A stretch of DNA of 64,000 nucleotides from Lepidurus packardi. Taxonomy: Eukaryota; Arthropoda; Branchiopoda; Notostraca; Triopsidae. The DNA lies in the NCBI GenBank assembly GCA_023053545.1, contig JAKZAN010000003.1, forward strand, positions 1,201,001 to 1,265,000, written 5' to 3'. The notes beneath the pieces were generated by a model. That model was not told the DNA's origin. It made no database searches and saw only the letters and a list, made by a program, of their open reading frames with translations. Position numbers and translations under genes: made by a program. How positions within the stretch are numbered: the stretch's first letter is position 1; each line of letters begins with the position of its first letter. This document shows, piece by piece, positions 10,377-22,256 of this stretch.

Positions 10377-11553
10377 ATGAATAATTTTACACTAGAAGAT
10401 GTCTTCGAACATGGTACAATTATTGAGCGCATCAATGAACGTGTTATATTTCAAGTTCATTTATCAAACGGTAAGTAAAATTAAATAATTGATTTTGCAT
10501 TCATATTAATTTATTTCATACTTAATAACAACAGGTACGGTCAAGACTTTAAGCGTTCCAGCAGAAATGGTGCCCATTCATCTGCTAGGGAACGAGCCGG
10601 AAGACGATCCAACGATTGTGGAGGATCACCCGGATGGGAACAAAGAAAATGAAGAATCTATAGATGCTACGCAGGAGGAAAGTCTACCACCCGTTGAATA
10701 CGTTATTGACAACGATGGCGATGGCGATCTCTGGACAAATAAAAGATCTACGGATGCGAAGAAGAGAGATCATGAAGCGCGTCTCAAGCTGATCGAAATT
10801 TTAACAACAAGGCGCAGCGAAATGGAAAACAAGAAAACTTCAAGACAAATTTTCTGGACTGCGGTTGCTGAGCAGTTAAGAAGCGAAGGAGTACAGTTGC
10901 CTCTCAATAATGACGCCTGGAAGAAGGTCGATGCACAATGGCGAAAGATGAAATCCACGTACTCGACATTCGTGGATAAAGCAAAGAACCAGACTGGAAA
11001 TGGCCATGTTGCTCCACCACAATATTACGATGAAATCCACGCTTTTCTAAGTAAAACTATTTATTATTTGTCCTTTTTAAAAGTATAGAAATATATACTT
11101 TTGTCTTTTGTAGAGGGAAATCACAGTATTTCACCAGCTGCAGTTTCTGACTCCTTGCTTCCGTCTGTTCGAGTCCCAACGGAAAACCCGACACCGTCAA
11201 CGTCTCAAGAAACAGATACGGGAGAAGAGGACGCTTCTCCTATTCCGCGCCTGGCTCGAAGAAATCGGTCTACTGATCAAAATGCGCGCGTACTGAATAT
11301 ATTGAAGGGCTTAATGGATGTGGAGGAAAATAAAATGGAAATGCTAAAGGTAAAACTTAATATATTTGAAAAAAAATTAAACCTTTTCTCTTAGGAGAGA
11401 GAAGAAAGACGAAATACAAGAATTGAAGAAGAGACACGATACAGACGTGAACTGGACATGCAGAAGGTGGAGATCGCTAAAGACTTGGTGAATGACATAA
11501 AAAATGTTGGAAAAAAAGGCAAGAAAAGGCGTCAAAGCACGGATTCCGAGTAG
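10377..11553 (+). CDS. Myb/SANT-like DNA-binding protein of Harbinger H1 (4 exons)
   Basis: Four exons join in phase: 10377-10470, 10535-11050, 11114-11349 and 11395-11553, with introns of 64, 63 and 45 nt that all obey GT..AG. The protein begins MNNFTLEDVFEHG, has an acidic N-terminal region, then a trihelix/Myb-SANT-like domain. That domain reads from KLIEILTTRR through FWTAVAEQLR and WKKVDAQWRKMKSTYS. A Ser/Thr-rich linker and a Lys/Arg/Glu coiled-coil tail ending GKKGKKRRQ follow, the tail being a likely nuclear signal. In Harbinger elements such a partner binds the transposase and the element ends and helps nuclear import. No stop or frameshift is visible, so this gene appears intact although its transposase neighbour is not. 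Confidence 0.85.
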
Positions 11554-11615
11554 GAAATTATAATTTGTTCCGTCATGTGTTTGGCATCTGAATACAACAA
11601 TGGCCATTCCAAAAA

Positions 11616-12850
11616 CTAGCGCCCTAACTGCTGTACAAGGGTGTTCCTTTTTTCAGTACCACTTCTTTCATTTCCTTGGTCCACTTCATCATCTACACTT
11701 GAAGTACTGTCAACATCGTTATTGTAACAAAGAGGTTCATAATCATCGAACTTGATACGTAAGTTATGTAAAACACAACAGGACACAAGAATTCGCACAA
11801 CCCTACTAATTTTAGCTTTTACATGGAGCAACCTTCTCCAAACCATTTTTAAATCCCCAAAAGAATTTTCTATAACGACTCTCGTTGCCGACAGCTTTTG
11901 ATTGAATTTTCTTTTCTCCCGACTGTTCACGCTTGAGTTCCTAATTCCTGGAATCAGCCACTCCAGGCAAGGGAATGCCGAATCACCGAGGATGTGATAT
12001 CGCGAACTTTTAAACATGCTGCGTTGATCAAGGGAAGCTTTATTATACAGCCCAGTGTTCCTAAACACACGCGCATCATGGACGCTTCCCGAAATCCCGC
12101 ATGAATGTAAGAAAATGCTCGATTCGGCAAACACACTGCTAGAAGTATAACCGAATGGCTGAATTTTCTATTCAGGTATGACTTCTGGTGAAGCGAAGGT
12201 GCATCAATCCTAATATGACTTCCATCAATAGCGCCGATCACCCCAGGAAACCCAGCTCGTAAGAAAAACTGGTCTGCGACGGACTCCTGTTCTTCAATTC
12301 CAGGCCACTTAATAAATGCTTCTTGGTGTCGCTCAAGAATGTAAGTAATACAATCAATTGCACGCCATACTGAGGATACGGTGCGATCAAACTTGTCCAA
12401 GATCTCCCTCATGCAACACTGGTTGGCCAAGTACCATACAGTTATATAGCACATTTCGTCGAATGCCATAGGTTCAAAACCTCCATTTGACGCAATTCCG
12501 GAACAGTTCGCTTCACAAAATGACACAAGGTGCGAAAACGTTGAGCGAGTCATTCTAAAATGACTAAAAAATTCAGCTTCTGAGTACTTTGGTAATACGT
12601 CTTGAAGATACCTGTAAAATAGCTTTTACTAGTGAACTACAGAATTGTTTACAAATTACCCAGTCTGTCTAACGCGGTATAAACGTTGCGTGGAAGTCAC
12701 CAGTTGGCATGCAACTGCAAACGAAGTTACTGAAACTGAATTCAGTTCATCATCCGAATCTTCTTCATCTTCAACAACAAAGTCTGGCTCTTCAAGCAAG
12801 AAGTCTTCAACAATTTTGCTAGCACTGAGTGTTAACAATGATTTATACAT
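11616..12850 (-). pseudogene. PIF/Harbinger DDE transposase of H1, one frameshift
   Basis: Two exons are inferred: 12850-12660 (MYKSLLTLSAS.., acidic) and 12611-11616, separated by a 48-nt GT..AG intron. The catalytic triad of the family is present: Asp in GAIDGSHIRI, Asp in LGDSAFPC and Glu in ENSFGDLK. The helix-turn-helix part precedes it (ILDKFDRTVSSVWRAI). Near 12080 the reading frame breaks between HAGF and GSVHDARVF, which together form one conserved block. A single missing base there explains the break. Otherwise the gene is open from end to end. The enzyme would cut the element ends and insert at TWA sites. Confidence 0.85.
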
Positions 12851-13137
12851 TCCTGTTTTGCTATAAACATTCAAATTTATTAAGAAAAAAAATAACAAAT
12901 AAAATTACAACTTTTACCCAAATTTTATGTTTTGTAATAACTTTTACACTGTATTTTCTTCTTGTTTACACCAGTGTTCGCACAATCCAAAGAACACAGT
13001 GTTCCAGCGCTGCGGCACAAAACGCCCTGTGAAACAATAACAATAATAAAACCGTGCGGCACAATTGTGTTCCAGCGACGCACAATGTAAACAAAAGCGA
13101 CGGCACAAGCACAACTGTTCCCTCGCTGGAAAAGGCC

Positions 13138-14090
13138 TAAGGCTTGCTGTCCTCTGAAACCCTCAGGCTTCTTTCCCATATCCATATACTCGTGGGCTTC
13201 TGGTACGTCCATACCGACTAAAACGGTGACCTGCATGGAGTCAATCAAAAGTATATCAAGATTCGCTAAATAACTCCATTTCGATTTTTCGGTTGGTCAG
13301 TTTATCTTTCTTCAAGACAGATTAAGTTTCGGAACAGTGCTGGCTTTAGAGAAATTGAGGCGACAGCGTCCATCCTTAGATACGGCTTCGAAGCTAACGG
13401 TTTGACTAGAAAATTCCCGGTCGTTTCCATGAAAGTGCCAAGACGAAGCGATCGTGTGGGTCCTTCAAGGTTAAGCTGTTTATCTGCTGTTTCATGGATT
13501 AGAGAAACTTCGCTTCCTGAATCAAATAGCGCGAAGGTATGGAATTGGCGTCCATTTGCTTGTAAATGAACCGGGGCAATGGATAAAAGGATGGCTTCGG
13601 TAGTTGATGTTGCTGTGGTACCCACAAGCCCGTAAAAAATCGAATCATCGCTGGGTTTTGGAGTGGCTTGCTCTTCAGTCGAAGATCGTCTAGGGAAAAC
13701 TCTTTCAGTGCCATGTAGCAAGGAATGACGGAAAGATTTGCAACCATCAGTTCCACATTCAAGCTTTTGTTGGCAATCTTTAGAGAAATGTTGTTGAACG
13801 AGGCAGCGAAAACAACATCCATTTTCTTTTACTAATTGCGCTCTTCCGTTTGGGGTCTTCGATGTAAGCACGGGGCATTTGGCAGGTTCGTGCCTTTCAT
13901 TGCGAAACCAGCATGTCCCTTGCGAAACTGACGGGTCGTCAGAGGTTGCTAATACCGTTGGGACTGTGGGGTGTGCAGGATGTTTCGGCTGGCTAAGCTT
14001 CGGGTAATTCGTTCGTTTTCCATTGCTGGTTCTCTCCTTCAGCGTGGTAAGGGGCCGAAACATCATCTCTGCGGTGACGTAATCGTTCAA
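13138..14090 (-). pseudogene. gag-pol: BEL/Pao gag zinc region and protease
   Basis: On the minus strand, 14090 to 13302 encodes the end of gag and the protease of a BEL/Pao element. The cysteine clusters are CWFRNERHEPAKC and CFRCLVQQHFSKDC with CGTDGCKSFRHSLLH, the characteristic BEL zinc array. The protease active site is FALFDSGSEVSLI. After a frame break near 13302 the sequence VTVLVGMDVPEAHEY continues to 13138 in another frame, where Harbinger H1 is inserted; the remainder is at 9455-9871. A functional product is not possible from this copy. Confidence 0.82.
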
Positions 14091-15228
14091 CCCTTGTCAA
14101 GGTCTTTGTGGGTGGGCGACCTAGTGAGAAGAATTTTGAAAAGCTGTTTACCCCATTGACTTCGAAGTTTATCAGGAAGTTTTTTCATAACTTGCTCTTA
14201 CATGCCGCCAGAATACAACTCGTGCCCATGACCAGTGTGATCGAGTGTTGAAACAATTCCGTGAAGCCTCCTGGCGAAAAATTTTATGGTTTCGAAGTTA
14301 TAGGTGTTCCAACTCAGCATGATTTGAACTGGCTGAGCTCGAACCCATGTTGAATGGTGATGGAAGAGATAAGGAGCGATTTGCGGGGGTTATTCGGCTG
14401 TGAGTGGGACATGAAGAATGGTGTATAAACGATCCAAATCCTATGTCTGGTCGTTGGAATACTTAGGGTGGTATCGGGGATAGTTGTTCGGCTTCAGAAC
14501 GGCTTGTAGGAATTTGAGGTAGAGGTTCCTCGTGGACCGGCACAGAGAGATTCGTCCGTGCAGAATCTAATAGTCTGGAATTCGCTGGCGAGGGAACAGG
14601 ATTCTCCTCATCTTCTCGGCGTTTCTGTGAATAAGGTTTTCTTCCATTTGTTTTTTCTCCACTGTGTTGACCATCCTCTGCTGCTGCCGCCTTGCTTCTA
14701 CTTCGGATTGACGTCTCCGCAGCTCAGCTTCTATCTGTTGTAGCTCTTTTGCTCTTGCCTTTTATCGTGAGTCACTTGTTGTGATTGAAGTTCAGGTACC
14801 GCTTGCTGCAATTCGGCCTCTGGAAGACGAGAAGACCTTGTAGAAGTGCGAGATACTGATCGGGAAGCAATTGAAGATGCAGGTTCGCCGACCCGTGACT
14901 GAAGATATTCTTTCACCTCTTTAAAACACTTTTTAGTTCTTTCTTCAAGTTCTTGGAAATATCGTTGTGCAGCTTTTAACTGTGGGCCATCCAATATTTG
15001 TTCGTGGATACATGTGGCATGGTGGTTTGTACATTCATTAAACTGTTCAGCAACGTTGCGTCTTAAAATACGTAAAGCAGCTCGGCTGCCAAGATTTGCG
15101 ATCAAATCATTAATATCTTCTATGCATTTTAAAAGTTTCATCTTAATTTGGGTTCGGAGTGTCTTTGCAATCTTTGGGTCGGGAACTTCTTCGATTTCAT
15201 CTTCTTCATCCACTGATGAGACGTCGAC
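14091..15228 (-). pseudogene. gag: BEL/Pao gag N-terminal half
   Basis: The minus strand from about 15228 encodes NVDVSSVDEEDEIEE, a helical segment rich in Lys/Glu, and a Ser/Arg/Gln-rich stretch, ending near 14731. Further broken frames down to 14091 include KKLPDKLRSQWGKQLF and GLNDYVTAEMMFRPL, both typical of the middle of BEL gag. Several indels separate these pieces. Gag forms the virus-like particle. A stop codon lies just upstream of 15228 and no convincing LTR or primer site could be placed, so the 5' end of this BEL is undefined. Confidence 0.65.
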
Positions 15229-15689
15229 ATTTGCAGGGGAAATTTGTCACAAATCCAAAGAACAAAGAATGTTTTTCGGGATTCGGAGAAATTAAGAGTT
15301 TCTAAATGAATTTGCGAATTTCAATAACAGGATTCCCGGTCGATGCAGCATGAAATTTGCGTAACGATGAATTGGACGGAATTCGGTTTACAGAAGAACA
15401 CGAGGTCGGAATGAAAGTCGAATTAAATGTACACGATGAGAACATCGATGACTTTAGGACTAGTTCTATATTTCCCACCCAAATTACCATTCAAAACAAG
15501 CATACAAAAACAGAGGAACTACCAAATAATAATTTCTGCTCTGTTAAGGATTAGTAACGTGAGACCAGAGCGTTCCATTTATCAGAAAATCCCTCGCTAC
15601 CCATTATTCTGAAGGGTTCGGGCGTGGAAGCTTAACAGAACGTTCGATACGAGCGATTTTTATTTTGCTTCTAGAAGATTTGTTTGAAG
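15229..15689. other. No gene recognised
   Basis: This stretch lies between the BEL gag and the satellite array. Short reading frames on both strands lack any recognisable domain. The 5' LTR of the BEL element would be expected here, but I could not define one. Confidence 0.4.
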
Positions 15690-16265
15690 TCTGGTTCGGA
15701 ATAAACATAACAAATAATTTCTTAAATAGTCTGATCTACATTACTGACACAGTACTTTTTAACTTTAGAACGTTCGATTCGAACGATTTTTGTTTTGCTT
15801 CCAGCAAAGTCCGATTGGAAGGAAACATAAACAAACATATTCTAAAACAATGTAATCTACATAACTGTCAAGATAGTTTTTAAGTTTAGATCGTTTTGCT
15901 TTTCTTCTAACGATTTTTGCTTTGCTTCTAGCAGAATGGTTTCAATTAAACAATTTTCAATTATGCGATCCACATTACTGTCACTGTAATTTGTTAAAGT
16001 TCAAAATATTCGAATAGGACTATATCTGTTTGGCTGCCATCAGATTTGTTTGGAGTCCGATTTGCATGAAACCTAACCTAACCAAAAATCGTTATAACCG
16101 AACGTTCTAAACTCAACAAACTTTCGGCTCGAATGGAATATCGTTCGAACGGAACTTTTTAAGAGCAGCAAACTACCGTCGCAGTAATGTAGATTACAGT
16201 GACGTAGAATACGTTTGTTCATTTTTATGCAAATCGGACTGCAAACCAATTTGCTGAAAGAAAGA
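15690..16265. repeat. Degenerate satellite array, part 1, with an inverted unit
   Basis: Units of roughly 110-120 bp recur, with recognisable phrases CTACATTACTGTCACAGTA, GTTCGATTCGAACGATTTT, TTTTGCTTCTAGCAGATTTG and AAGTCCGATT. Starts of the ACATTACTG phrase lie near 15740, 15860 and 15970. Between about 16085 and 16265 the same phrases occur reverse-complemented, so the array changes orientation. A CCTAACCTAACC run (16072-16083) sits near the switch and resembles two arthropod telomere units, though two copies prove nothing. Confidence 0.7.
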
Positions 16266-16387
16266 AAATTATTATCGTTCCAATCAAACAGCTTAAAGGA
16301 AATTAGGAGGCGCCAAAAGGGAAAAAATTAGAGGAACCACAAGAATATCAGCGAACAGATTACAGAGAATGAAGAACCTAACCTGGA

Positions 16388-16850
16388 CAAGGGTAGGACA
16401 GAATGTACTGTACTGGTGCAGTATTAGGGTGCACTGGTGGAGTACTGGGGTGGACTGAGTGCTCCACTGGTGTGCATTGAGAGCTAGGCTGGTGCAGCAT
16501 TAGTTGAGCGCTGGAGTACACTGAGTGCTGATCTGGTGCGTGCTGGTGAACACTGAGTGAACGGCTGGTGCACACCGGGTGTTGCACTGTGTGCAGTGGT
16601 GTTACACCGGTGCAGTACCAGTGCACAGTGGGAGAATACCGGTGCACACTGAGTGCAGGATCGGTAAAGCACCGGTGCGCACTGAGTGCTACATTGGTTT
16701 GCACTGGGGTGATCTGAGTGCTGCATTGGGGGCACCGGGTGTTGCAGTGGGCTCATTGCATGCTACATTGGTGCTGCACGGGTGCAGTACTGGTGCACAC
16801 TTGTGCTTTACCAATGCACACTGGTGCCTTACCAGGGCACTATCGTTCCA
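16388..16850. repeat. GTGCACTGG-rich minisatellite
   Basis: Variant units of about 30 bp built from phrases such as GGTGCACACTGAGTGCTGC repeat for about 460 bp. They leave overlapping open frames on both strands that encode His/Cys/Pro-rich low-complexity peptides. I regard those frames as by-products of the repeat, not genes. Confidence 0.75.
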
Positions 16851-17570
16851 ACCGAAAACCTTAAAGAGAATAAGGATCCGCCAGAACGAAAACAAGCTAC
16901 ACAACACCGCTCAAAGAGAATAAGGATCCGTCACAAGAGAAAGAACGAGAGAACCACAAGAATAACAGCGAACATATTATGGAGAATAACGAACCTAAAA
17001 AGAATCCTTCGAATCCATACATTACCGTGACAGTAATGTACATCACATTGCTTCTACAACAGTTATCTAAAGTTCAATTTTAATGAAAATACACAAAAAC
17101 TTTTTAAATAATTCGAGCTACATTCCTGTGACCGCAGATTTTAAAGTTTTCAAGGTTTGATTTTGTTTGAACAATTTTGCTTCTTGCAAATTTGTTTGAA
17201 TTCTGGTGTGCAATAAACATTACTAAAACTATTGAGAATAGTTGCATCTACATTACAGATTTTGCTTCTTGCAAATTTGTTTGAATTTTGGTGTGTAATA
17301 AACATTACTAAAACTATTGAGAATAGTTGCATCTGCATTACTGTCACAGTAGTTTGTTAAGTTTACAAGGCTTGATTCGGACGAATCTGTTTTGTTTCTT
17401 GCAGATTTGTTTGAAGTCTCATTCGCACAAACTGTAGAGAAAAACGTTTTAAAAATAGTTCAATTTACATTACTGTTACAGCAGTTTCTAATGTTTACAA
17501 CGTTCGATTTGAAAATTTTTTGTTTTGCTACTTCCAGATTTCCAGTCTTACAACTTCTATACCAGCTCCT
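16851..17570. repeat. Degenerate satellite array, part 2, with a recent 89-bp duplication
   Basis: The same satellite family as 15690-16265 resumes from about 17020, beginning with a reverse-oriented ACTGTCACGGTAATG phrase near 17030 and continuing in forward orientation to 17570. Within it, about 17170-17258 and 17259-17347 are nearly identical, a fresh tandem doubling (TTTTGCTTCTTGCAAATTTG and ACTATTGAGAATAGTTGCAT in both). From 16851 to 17020 there is only simple AAGAGAATAAGGATCCG-type duplication. Confidence 0.65.
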
Positions 17571-18165
17571 AGAAAGGTACTTTTGTTTGTAGATTCCACG
17601 AACACGACTTTCCTCTTTACTTTCCCTCGCTAGAGCATTGTCCTGGCTCTAAAGGTACGGCAACAGGGTATTGACCACTTTCTGCATGGAAGGGGCGGGA
17701 TTTCCGTTACCGAATGAACTAGAACCTAACTAGTGTTAAGTTAAACTTATTTTGGTTGGTAGCGTATTGATTTATTGAGTAGATAAAGACACACACAAAT
17801 GAACAAAGGAAACGAAACAAACGAAACACAGGTAGTCTTTCCTGTCCACTACATTAATCTACTTGTTTACCTCGTGATCAGGCTATAACGACTACTCCCC
17901 CTCCTTCGCGATACCTTCGGTTCTTATACTAAATCTTGCCCTTGACCTTGAAATACTTGTCCCTGACCTTCACCTTGCATTCTTTTCTTGCCATCAGGTC
18001 AAGAATGACGAAAACCTATCACTAGATTAGATTTAGCTAGCGCAGAGTGCCTCGACACTTGGAGCGCAAGTGGCAAGTTCGCCCTGGGAAAACCCAAGAA
18101 GATAAAGGTAAATTATTCAAAAACCCATTGACGCATTGTGAAAAGGCGGCTCCTGATGACGAATA
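17571..18165. other. No gene recognised
   Basis: Non-coding sequence without recognisable domains. It contains an A/C-rich stretch around 17790-17830 (ACACACACAAATGAACAAAG). Confidence 0.5.
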
Positions 18166-18385
18166 TGGGTCACTGACCTCTAAATAATCTTACATGACCT
18201 CAACAGCCTTTCCTGGTTCCAGATAACTTTCAATGACTTCCAAGTAACTTTCAAATGACCTCTAAATAACCTTCGATGACCTCAACAAACCTTTCCTGGC
18301 TTAGGATAACCTTCAAATGCCCTCTAAAATAACCTTCAATGACCTCAGGGGCCTTTTTTTGGCTTCGGGTAACCTTCAAATGAAC
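18166..18385. repeat. Minisatellite, about three 62-82-bp units
   Basis: Three tandem units begin GACCTCTAAATAACCTTC (starts near 18176, 18258, 18320) and each contains TGACCTCAACA..CCTTTCCTGG. Copies differ by substitutions and one 20-bp length change. No coding function is apparent. Confidence 0.75.
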
Positions 18386-21353
18386 GTCATTTGAAACGTG
18401 TGCAACGCAATAGACCCTTGCCCTAAACGTCACATTTTTTCACGTCGGGGTGTTTCTTGGTTGGTTGAGAAACGGGACGTTTAGGCATGACCACTGCTCC
18501 GCTACTGGCCATCCATCGTTCACTTTTTACTACGACAAATTTTTGTTTTTGTTTGTTTACAAGGCAAGCATGCGTGGAACGAGTACATCTAATCAATTCA
18601 AAGTCATTCCAGGAACGTTACTGCGTCCAAAGGCTTCCAAAGCAAAAAACTATACAAAATCAACACTAAATCCGTCAGCAGAACACTAAACGGTAGCCCT
18701 AAACGTCGTGTGTATTCTCGGCCAGAGTTTTCTTTGGTTTACTACAAATTGACTTTTTTTTAGATTCCAGTGGATTTGTAAATAATAAATTATGCGATTT
18801 CCAAGGAACAGTGACAAAACTTACTTGAAATAATGTGACATACCTTGTTAATTTGATACATCCAAATCGTAGGATTTGGGCTTGGCTTCCAGCAGATTTA
18901 CCCAAAAGTTTTATGGTAACTTATACTTACTGTCACTTATTATCAAGTAACTTATTATCAGGCTTTTGGCATAGATACCATGCCAGTCGACCATCAAATA
19001 AATCTGCTGGCCTGAAAACCGATTTTCCATCAGCCATTCTACAATCGCTTGATAAACTTGCTAAGTATTATTTAACAAATTTTTCAATATAAAATAAGGC
19101 GAGCTTCTAGTGACTACAAGGTTAGTACCTTCTAGTCAATACCTTGGTTAATACCTCTAGCCTCGTATATTAGAGTTTTGGAATTGCTCTGTAGCCATTC
19201 CTTTAAGTACAAACCAAGCAGCCTTTGGAACCCCTGGCTACTGTTGATGCAATCCAAGAAGAAGCCTAGAGACAAAGCCTTAGGTACTCATTTTCTAGTT
19301 TTCAACTGCTTATCCTCAACCCTTACCTCGCACCCTGTAAACCATAAGCTTTTGTAATCCAACATTGCATGCCAGACCTCACTTTAGCCATTCCTTTGCT
19401 TGCAGCTGGCGTAGATATCGGCCTCTTAGCCTTCCCACGCCTCACGATCAGTTCCAAAGGTGCTTAAAACATAAGATAGGCAAAAGAAGACCCTGCTCAA
19501 GGTAGCCACGCCTCTTCCAGTTCGGACGATACAATTTCCACTGGTTCCTCAGAAGAAAGCCATCATTCATTAGGAAAAGCTTTCAAGCTCCTTTTTAATC
19601 TTCATTTGTGACAGAGTGATTAAGTGACATTTGATTTGACAGAGTTAACCAAGTTTTTGGACCCGTCCGTTGAAAGTGATGCTGCTCATGCGACAGCAAG
19701 TCATTTAGTTCGCCGTAAAGGCGAGAATCTGCAAGTCTTTGTCGAACGTTTACTTGATTCATTAAAAAACTACTGGGACCAATGCATGGTTGGTCCATAT
19801 GCTCGTAGTTTGTTTGGACCGATGAAATACGAGGAGTGGAGTGAAAATTGGCTTGACTTGCACGAAATGGAAGTGGTCAAATTCCAGAGTCCTTACGCGG
19901 CTCATAAGGAAATCTTTCACCCTCCACCCTTGTTACCGAACTACAGGGCCAATTCCATGACAAGTAATCCGTCGTTTTTATCAACTTATTATTATTTTAG
20001 AATCTCTAAGGTTCACTACCAGTACATAAAGAAATGGCTTGAGTTAAAGCTTTTGCTAAGTTACCCTTTTTACATGTAGTTGGTAATCAGTTTATTTCTT
20101 AGTTGGCTAATCGTTAGTTAATTGAGTTATTTAAAAATTAGTTCTCTACAATGAATTTTTTTAAATTTAATTTGAAATTAAAAATTAAATCCTCCCATTC
20201 CCATCAATTTTACATAGCGCAGTTAAATTTAACAGTTAATTATCATTATTGAACATGTGTGTTAGAAAAAGGGAAATATTTCAAAACACACTAGTTCTGT
20301 TTGAACCGTTAATGCCCAAAACCTCTCATAATGTCGCTCGGGTCGTATTGCGCAACTGGAACGCAGCTGTGGCTGGGTGGCATCCCCTAAGGAAGCCTCT
20401 CCTGGTGGGGTTTAGCGTGTTTTGTCAGAATAAGTGGCTTAAAAAGTGGTACTTTTCCGAAGGTTTAGAGGTAAGAAACAAGTTGGAAATATTCCCTATC
20501 ACTTAGACTTAATTTGTATACCTAATTTAACCTCTACGTGTGCCAATTAAGCCAGTTCTTACCATTTGTAATAAGGATAACAGGCTGTCAGTTGCCCCAC
20601 AGTGCAACACGCGGTTTGTGAACTATTCGGCTTTATTCCAACGTTTAGATAACGCTCTGACTTTCCTAAACAGACGTTTGTTTTCACTGGCCAGTTTGAA
20701 AAGTTTCCACAGTTTTATTTTTACTTTTTCTTGGTAAATTGGTTTTGTTTGTCACTTAGTACTATTGAATTTAATGCTATTTAAATATTATGTGTAGAAT
20801 GCATTCAAGCTTTAATTTGATAATAAGTTATTCATCATTGTTTTCATAGACAGTTTTTGTTTCTCTTGATAAAATAGGTTCTGCCCATAGAAGCAAACTT
20901 TGTTCAGTGAACCGCATCCATTTGCAACCATGGGGTTCTTCTCTGGTTTGTGCTTTTGTTGAGTTTGTCTGGATTCTTCAAAGGTTTTTGTTCAAGTATC
21001 TAAAAGCAATTTATTTCCGTATAACTAGCCGATCACACAGTCATTTTAGGAGCGACGACAACGTTTTTCTTCGAAATCTGGGTTACTCCTTAATGGTCTG
21101 GCGTGCCACGGGAATTCCAAAAGTTAACATTTTCAAATGAAAACAAAAAGCAAAATATTTGACATCAATCATTGTATCTACTAGGCTTTCTAATTATGTG
21201 ATATGGAAACAAGGTGTTTCAGCTGCTGCTAAAACATTCGAGTTATTATTTTCATCGAAACATTTGACGTCGAAGTCGGCTATGACTAAGTGGTGTAGTA
21301 AGAGTGAAACAGGATTTTTGAGGTAATTGATGTCTTCTGACTTAATTTCCGTT
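18386..21353. other. Mostly AT-rich sequence without recognisable genes
   Basis: A small inverted repeat (GCCCTAAACGTC near 18420, GACGTTTAGGC near 18476) forms a possible hairpin. A 151-codon plus-strand frame at 19624-20079 (begins MTFDLTELTKFLDPSVE, contains GENLQVFVERLLDSLKNYW) matches no family I know. It lacks a supporting promoter or splice context, so I do not call it a gene. The remainder has only short frames. Confidence 0.45.
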
Positions 21354-21830
21354 TCAAATTAAATGGCATCTAAGGCCTCGGCTATTCATGGCTACTTGTT
21401 CTCTTAGGCACAGACGTCGAAAGGAGCTTGGCAAATATCCTTCCATGATTTGGAGTTTGATCTCTTGATCGGCGTTTCTGAAGCTACATCTCGCTGCTTG
21501 TTGGCGGAGTCTTGGAGTGAATGCGTCCGTCGTCTCCTCATTTTTTTGCTCCATCATTCGGAACCGGAATATCCCTAGCTCGAGATTTTATTTGGGCTGG
21601 AAGTACGCCTGTGCGGTCGGTTTTACCTTAGTTATATGTTTCTTTACTTTCTGTTGACGATATTGTCTCCAGGATGTCGCGCACTTCTGGACTCGCGTAG
21701 TGCACCGTTAAAGATAAGCGTCGTTTATCAGTCGCTTGTTGCTTTACTTGGGTGTCATCTTCTTGGATTAGGATGTCCAGCGCTAGCAAAAAATTTTCGT
21801 ATTGAGCTATGGATAGTTGTGATTAGCTGA
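21354..21830 (-). pseudogene. gag: Gypsy gag fragment related to G3
   Basis: The minus strand encodes a decayed copy of the G3 gag N-terminal half (compare 59795-61591). Corresponding segments, in order, are NFLLALDIL, KRRLSLTVHYASPEV, a frame break, QAYFQPK, ELGIFRFRMMEQ, DAFTPRLRQQAARCSF and QEIKLQIMEGYL..FRRLCLREQV. There are at least two stops and one frameshift. It ends at 21354 without zinc knuckles or pol, so it is an isolated fragment of an older G3 relative. Confidence 0.75.
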
Positions 21831-22256
21831 ACGAGTCTGTATTAGGTAACCGTTGAAACCGTATCGCGTAAATCCAATCTCAACAAAGACCAGTGGCCCC
21901 ATCTCGTGGGTACCTAGTCGTGTACTACAGTTATGGTTTTTGAACGTTTGTAAGGAAGGCCAGTGTCATTCCTTGCTCAATTGGTACTTTTCGGTTTTAT
22001 TTTGAACATTTTCGACATTGTGTAATGTTATGGGCTTCAGTTGGGAGAGGTAACGGAATGACATCTGGGAGTTTCTTTTTAATTAATTTTTGGTTGCTGA
22101 TTAAATTCAATAAGGGTACGGTATGTGGGGTTATTGTGGGATTTGACAGAAACGGTTTCTCCCCAAAATTCTTAGGAGATGTAGAGATCTTTTAAGGGTT
22201 CTCAGTTGTTTCCCATCGACTTTTCATTATTGCTTCCTCGATCTATTTCATTGCTT
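21831..22256. other. No gene recognised
   Basis: Sequence upstream of the gag fragment with no recognised coding domain or clear LTR. Confidence 0.4.

Larger units (their letters stand above)
9872..13137. mobile_element. PIF/Harbinger DNA transposon H1, two genes
   Basis: This element of about 3.27 kb lies inside the BEL coding region. Terminal inverted repeats begin GGCCTTTTCCAGCGAGGG and continue for about 30 bp (GAACAGTTGTGCT). It is flanked by TAA at 9869-9871 and 13138-13140, the TWA target typical of PIF/Harbinger. BEL codons continue in phase across the site, which supports these borders. The left end carries five extra bases (CAAGA) outside the inverted repeat that the right end lacks. 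It encodes a plus-strand Myb/SANT-like protein and a minus-strand DDE transposase, arranged convergently. Confidence 0.9.

Noticed and set aside
16072..16083. Internal telomere repeat
   Set aside because: Only two CCTAA units are present; that is too few to distinguish from chance.
16378..16923. Overlapping reading frames on both strands with His/Cys/Pro-rich peptides
   Set aside because: They arise from a degenerate GTGCACTGG minisatellite; every frame shows the same low-complexity pattern and no start or splice context supports a gene.
19624..20079. 151-codon plus-strand frame as a host gene
   Set aside because: No recognisable domain and AT-rich surroundings without clear signals; length alone is weak evidence. 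Left as an unassigned frame.
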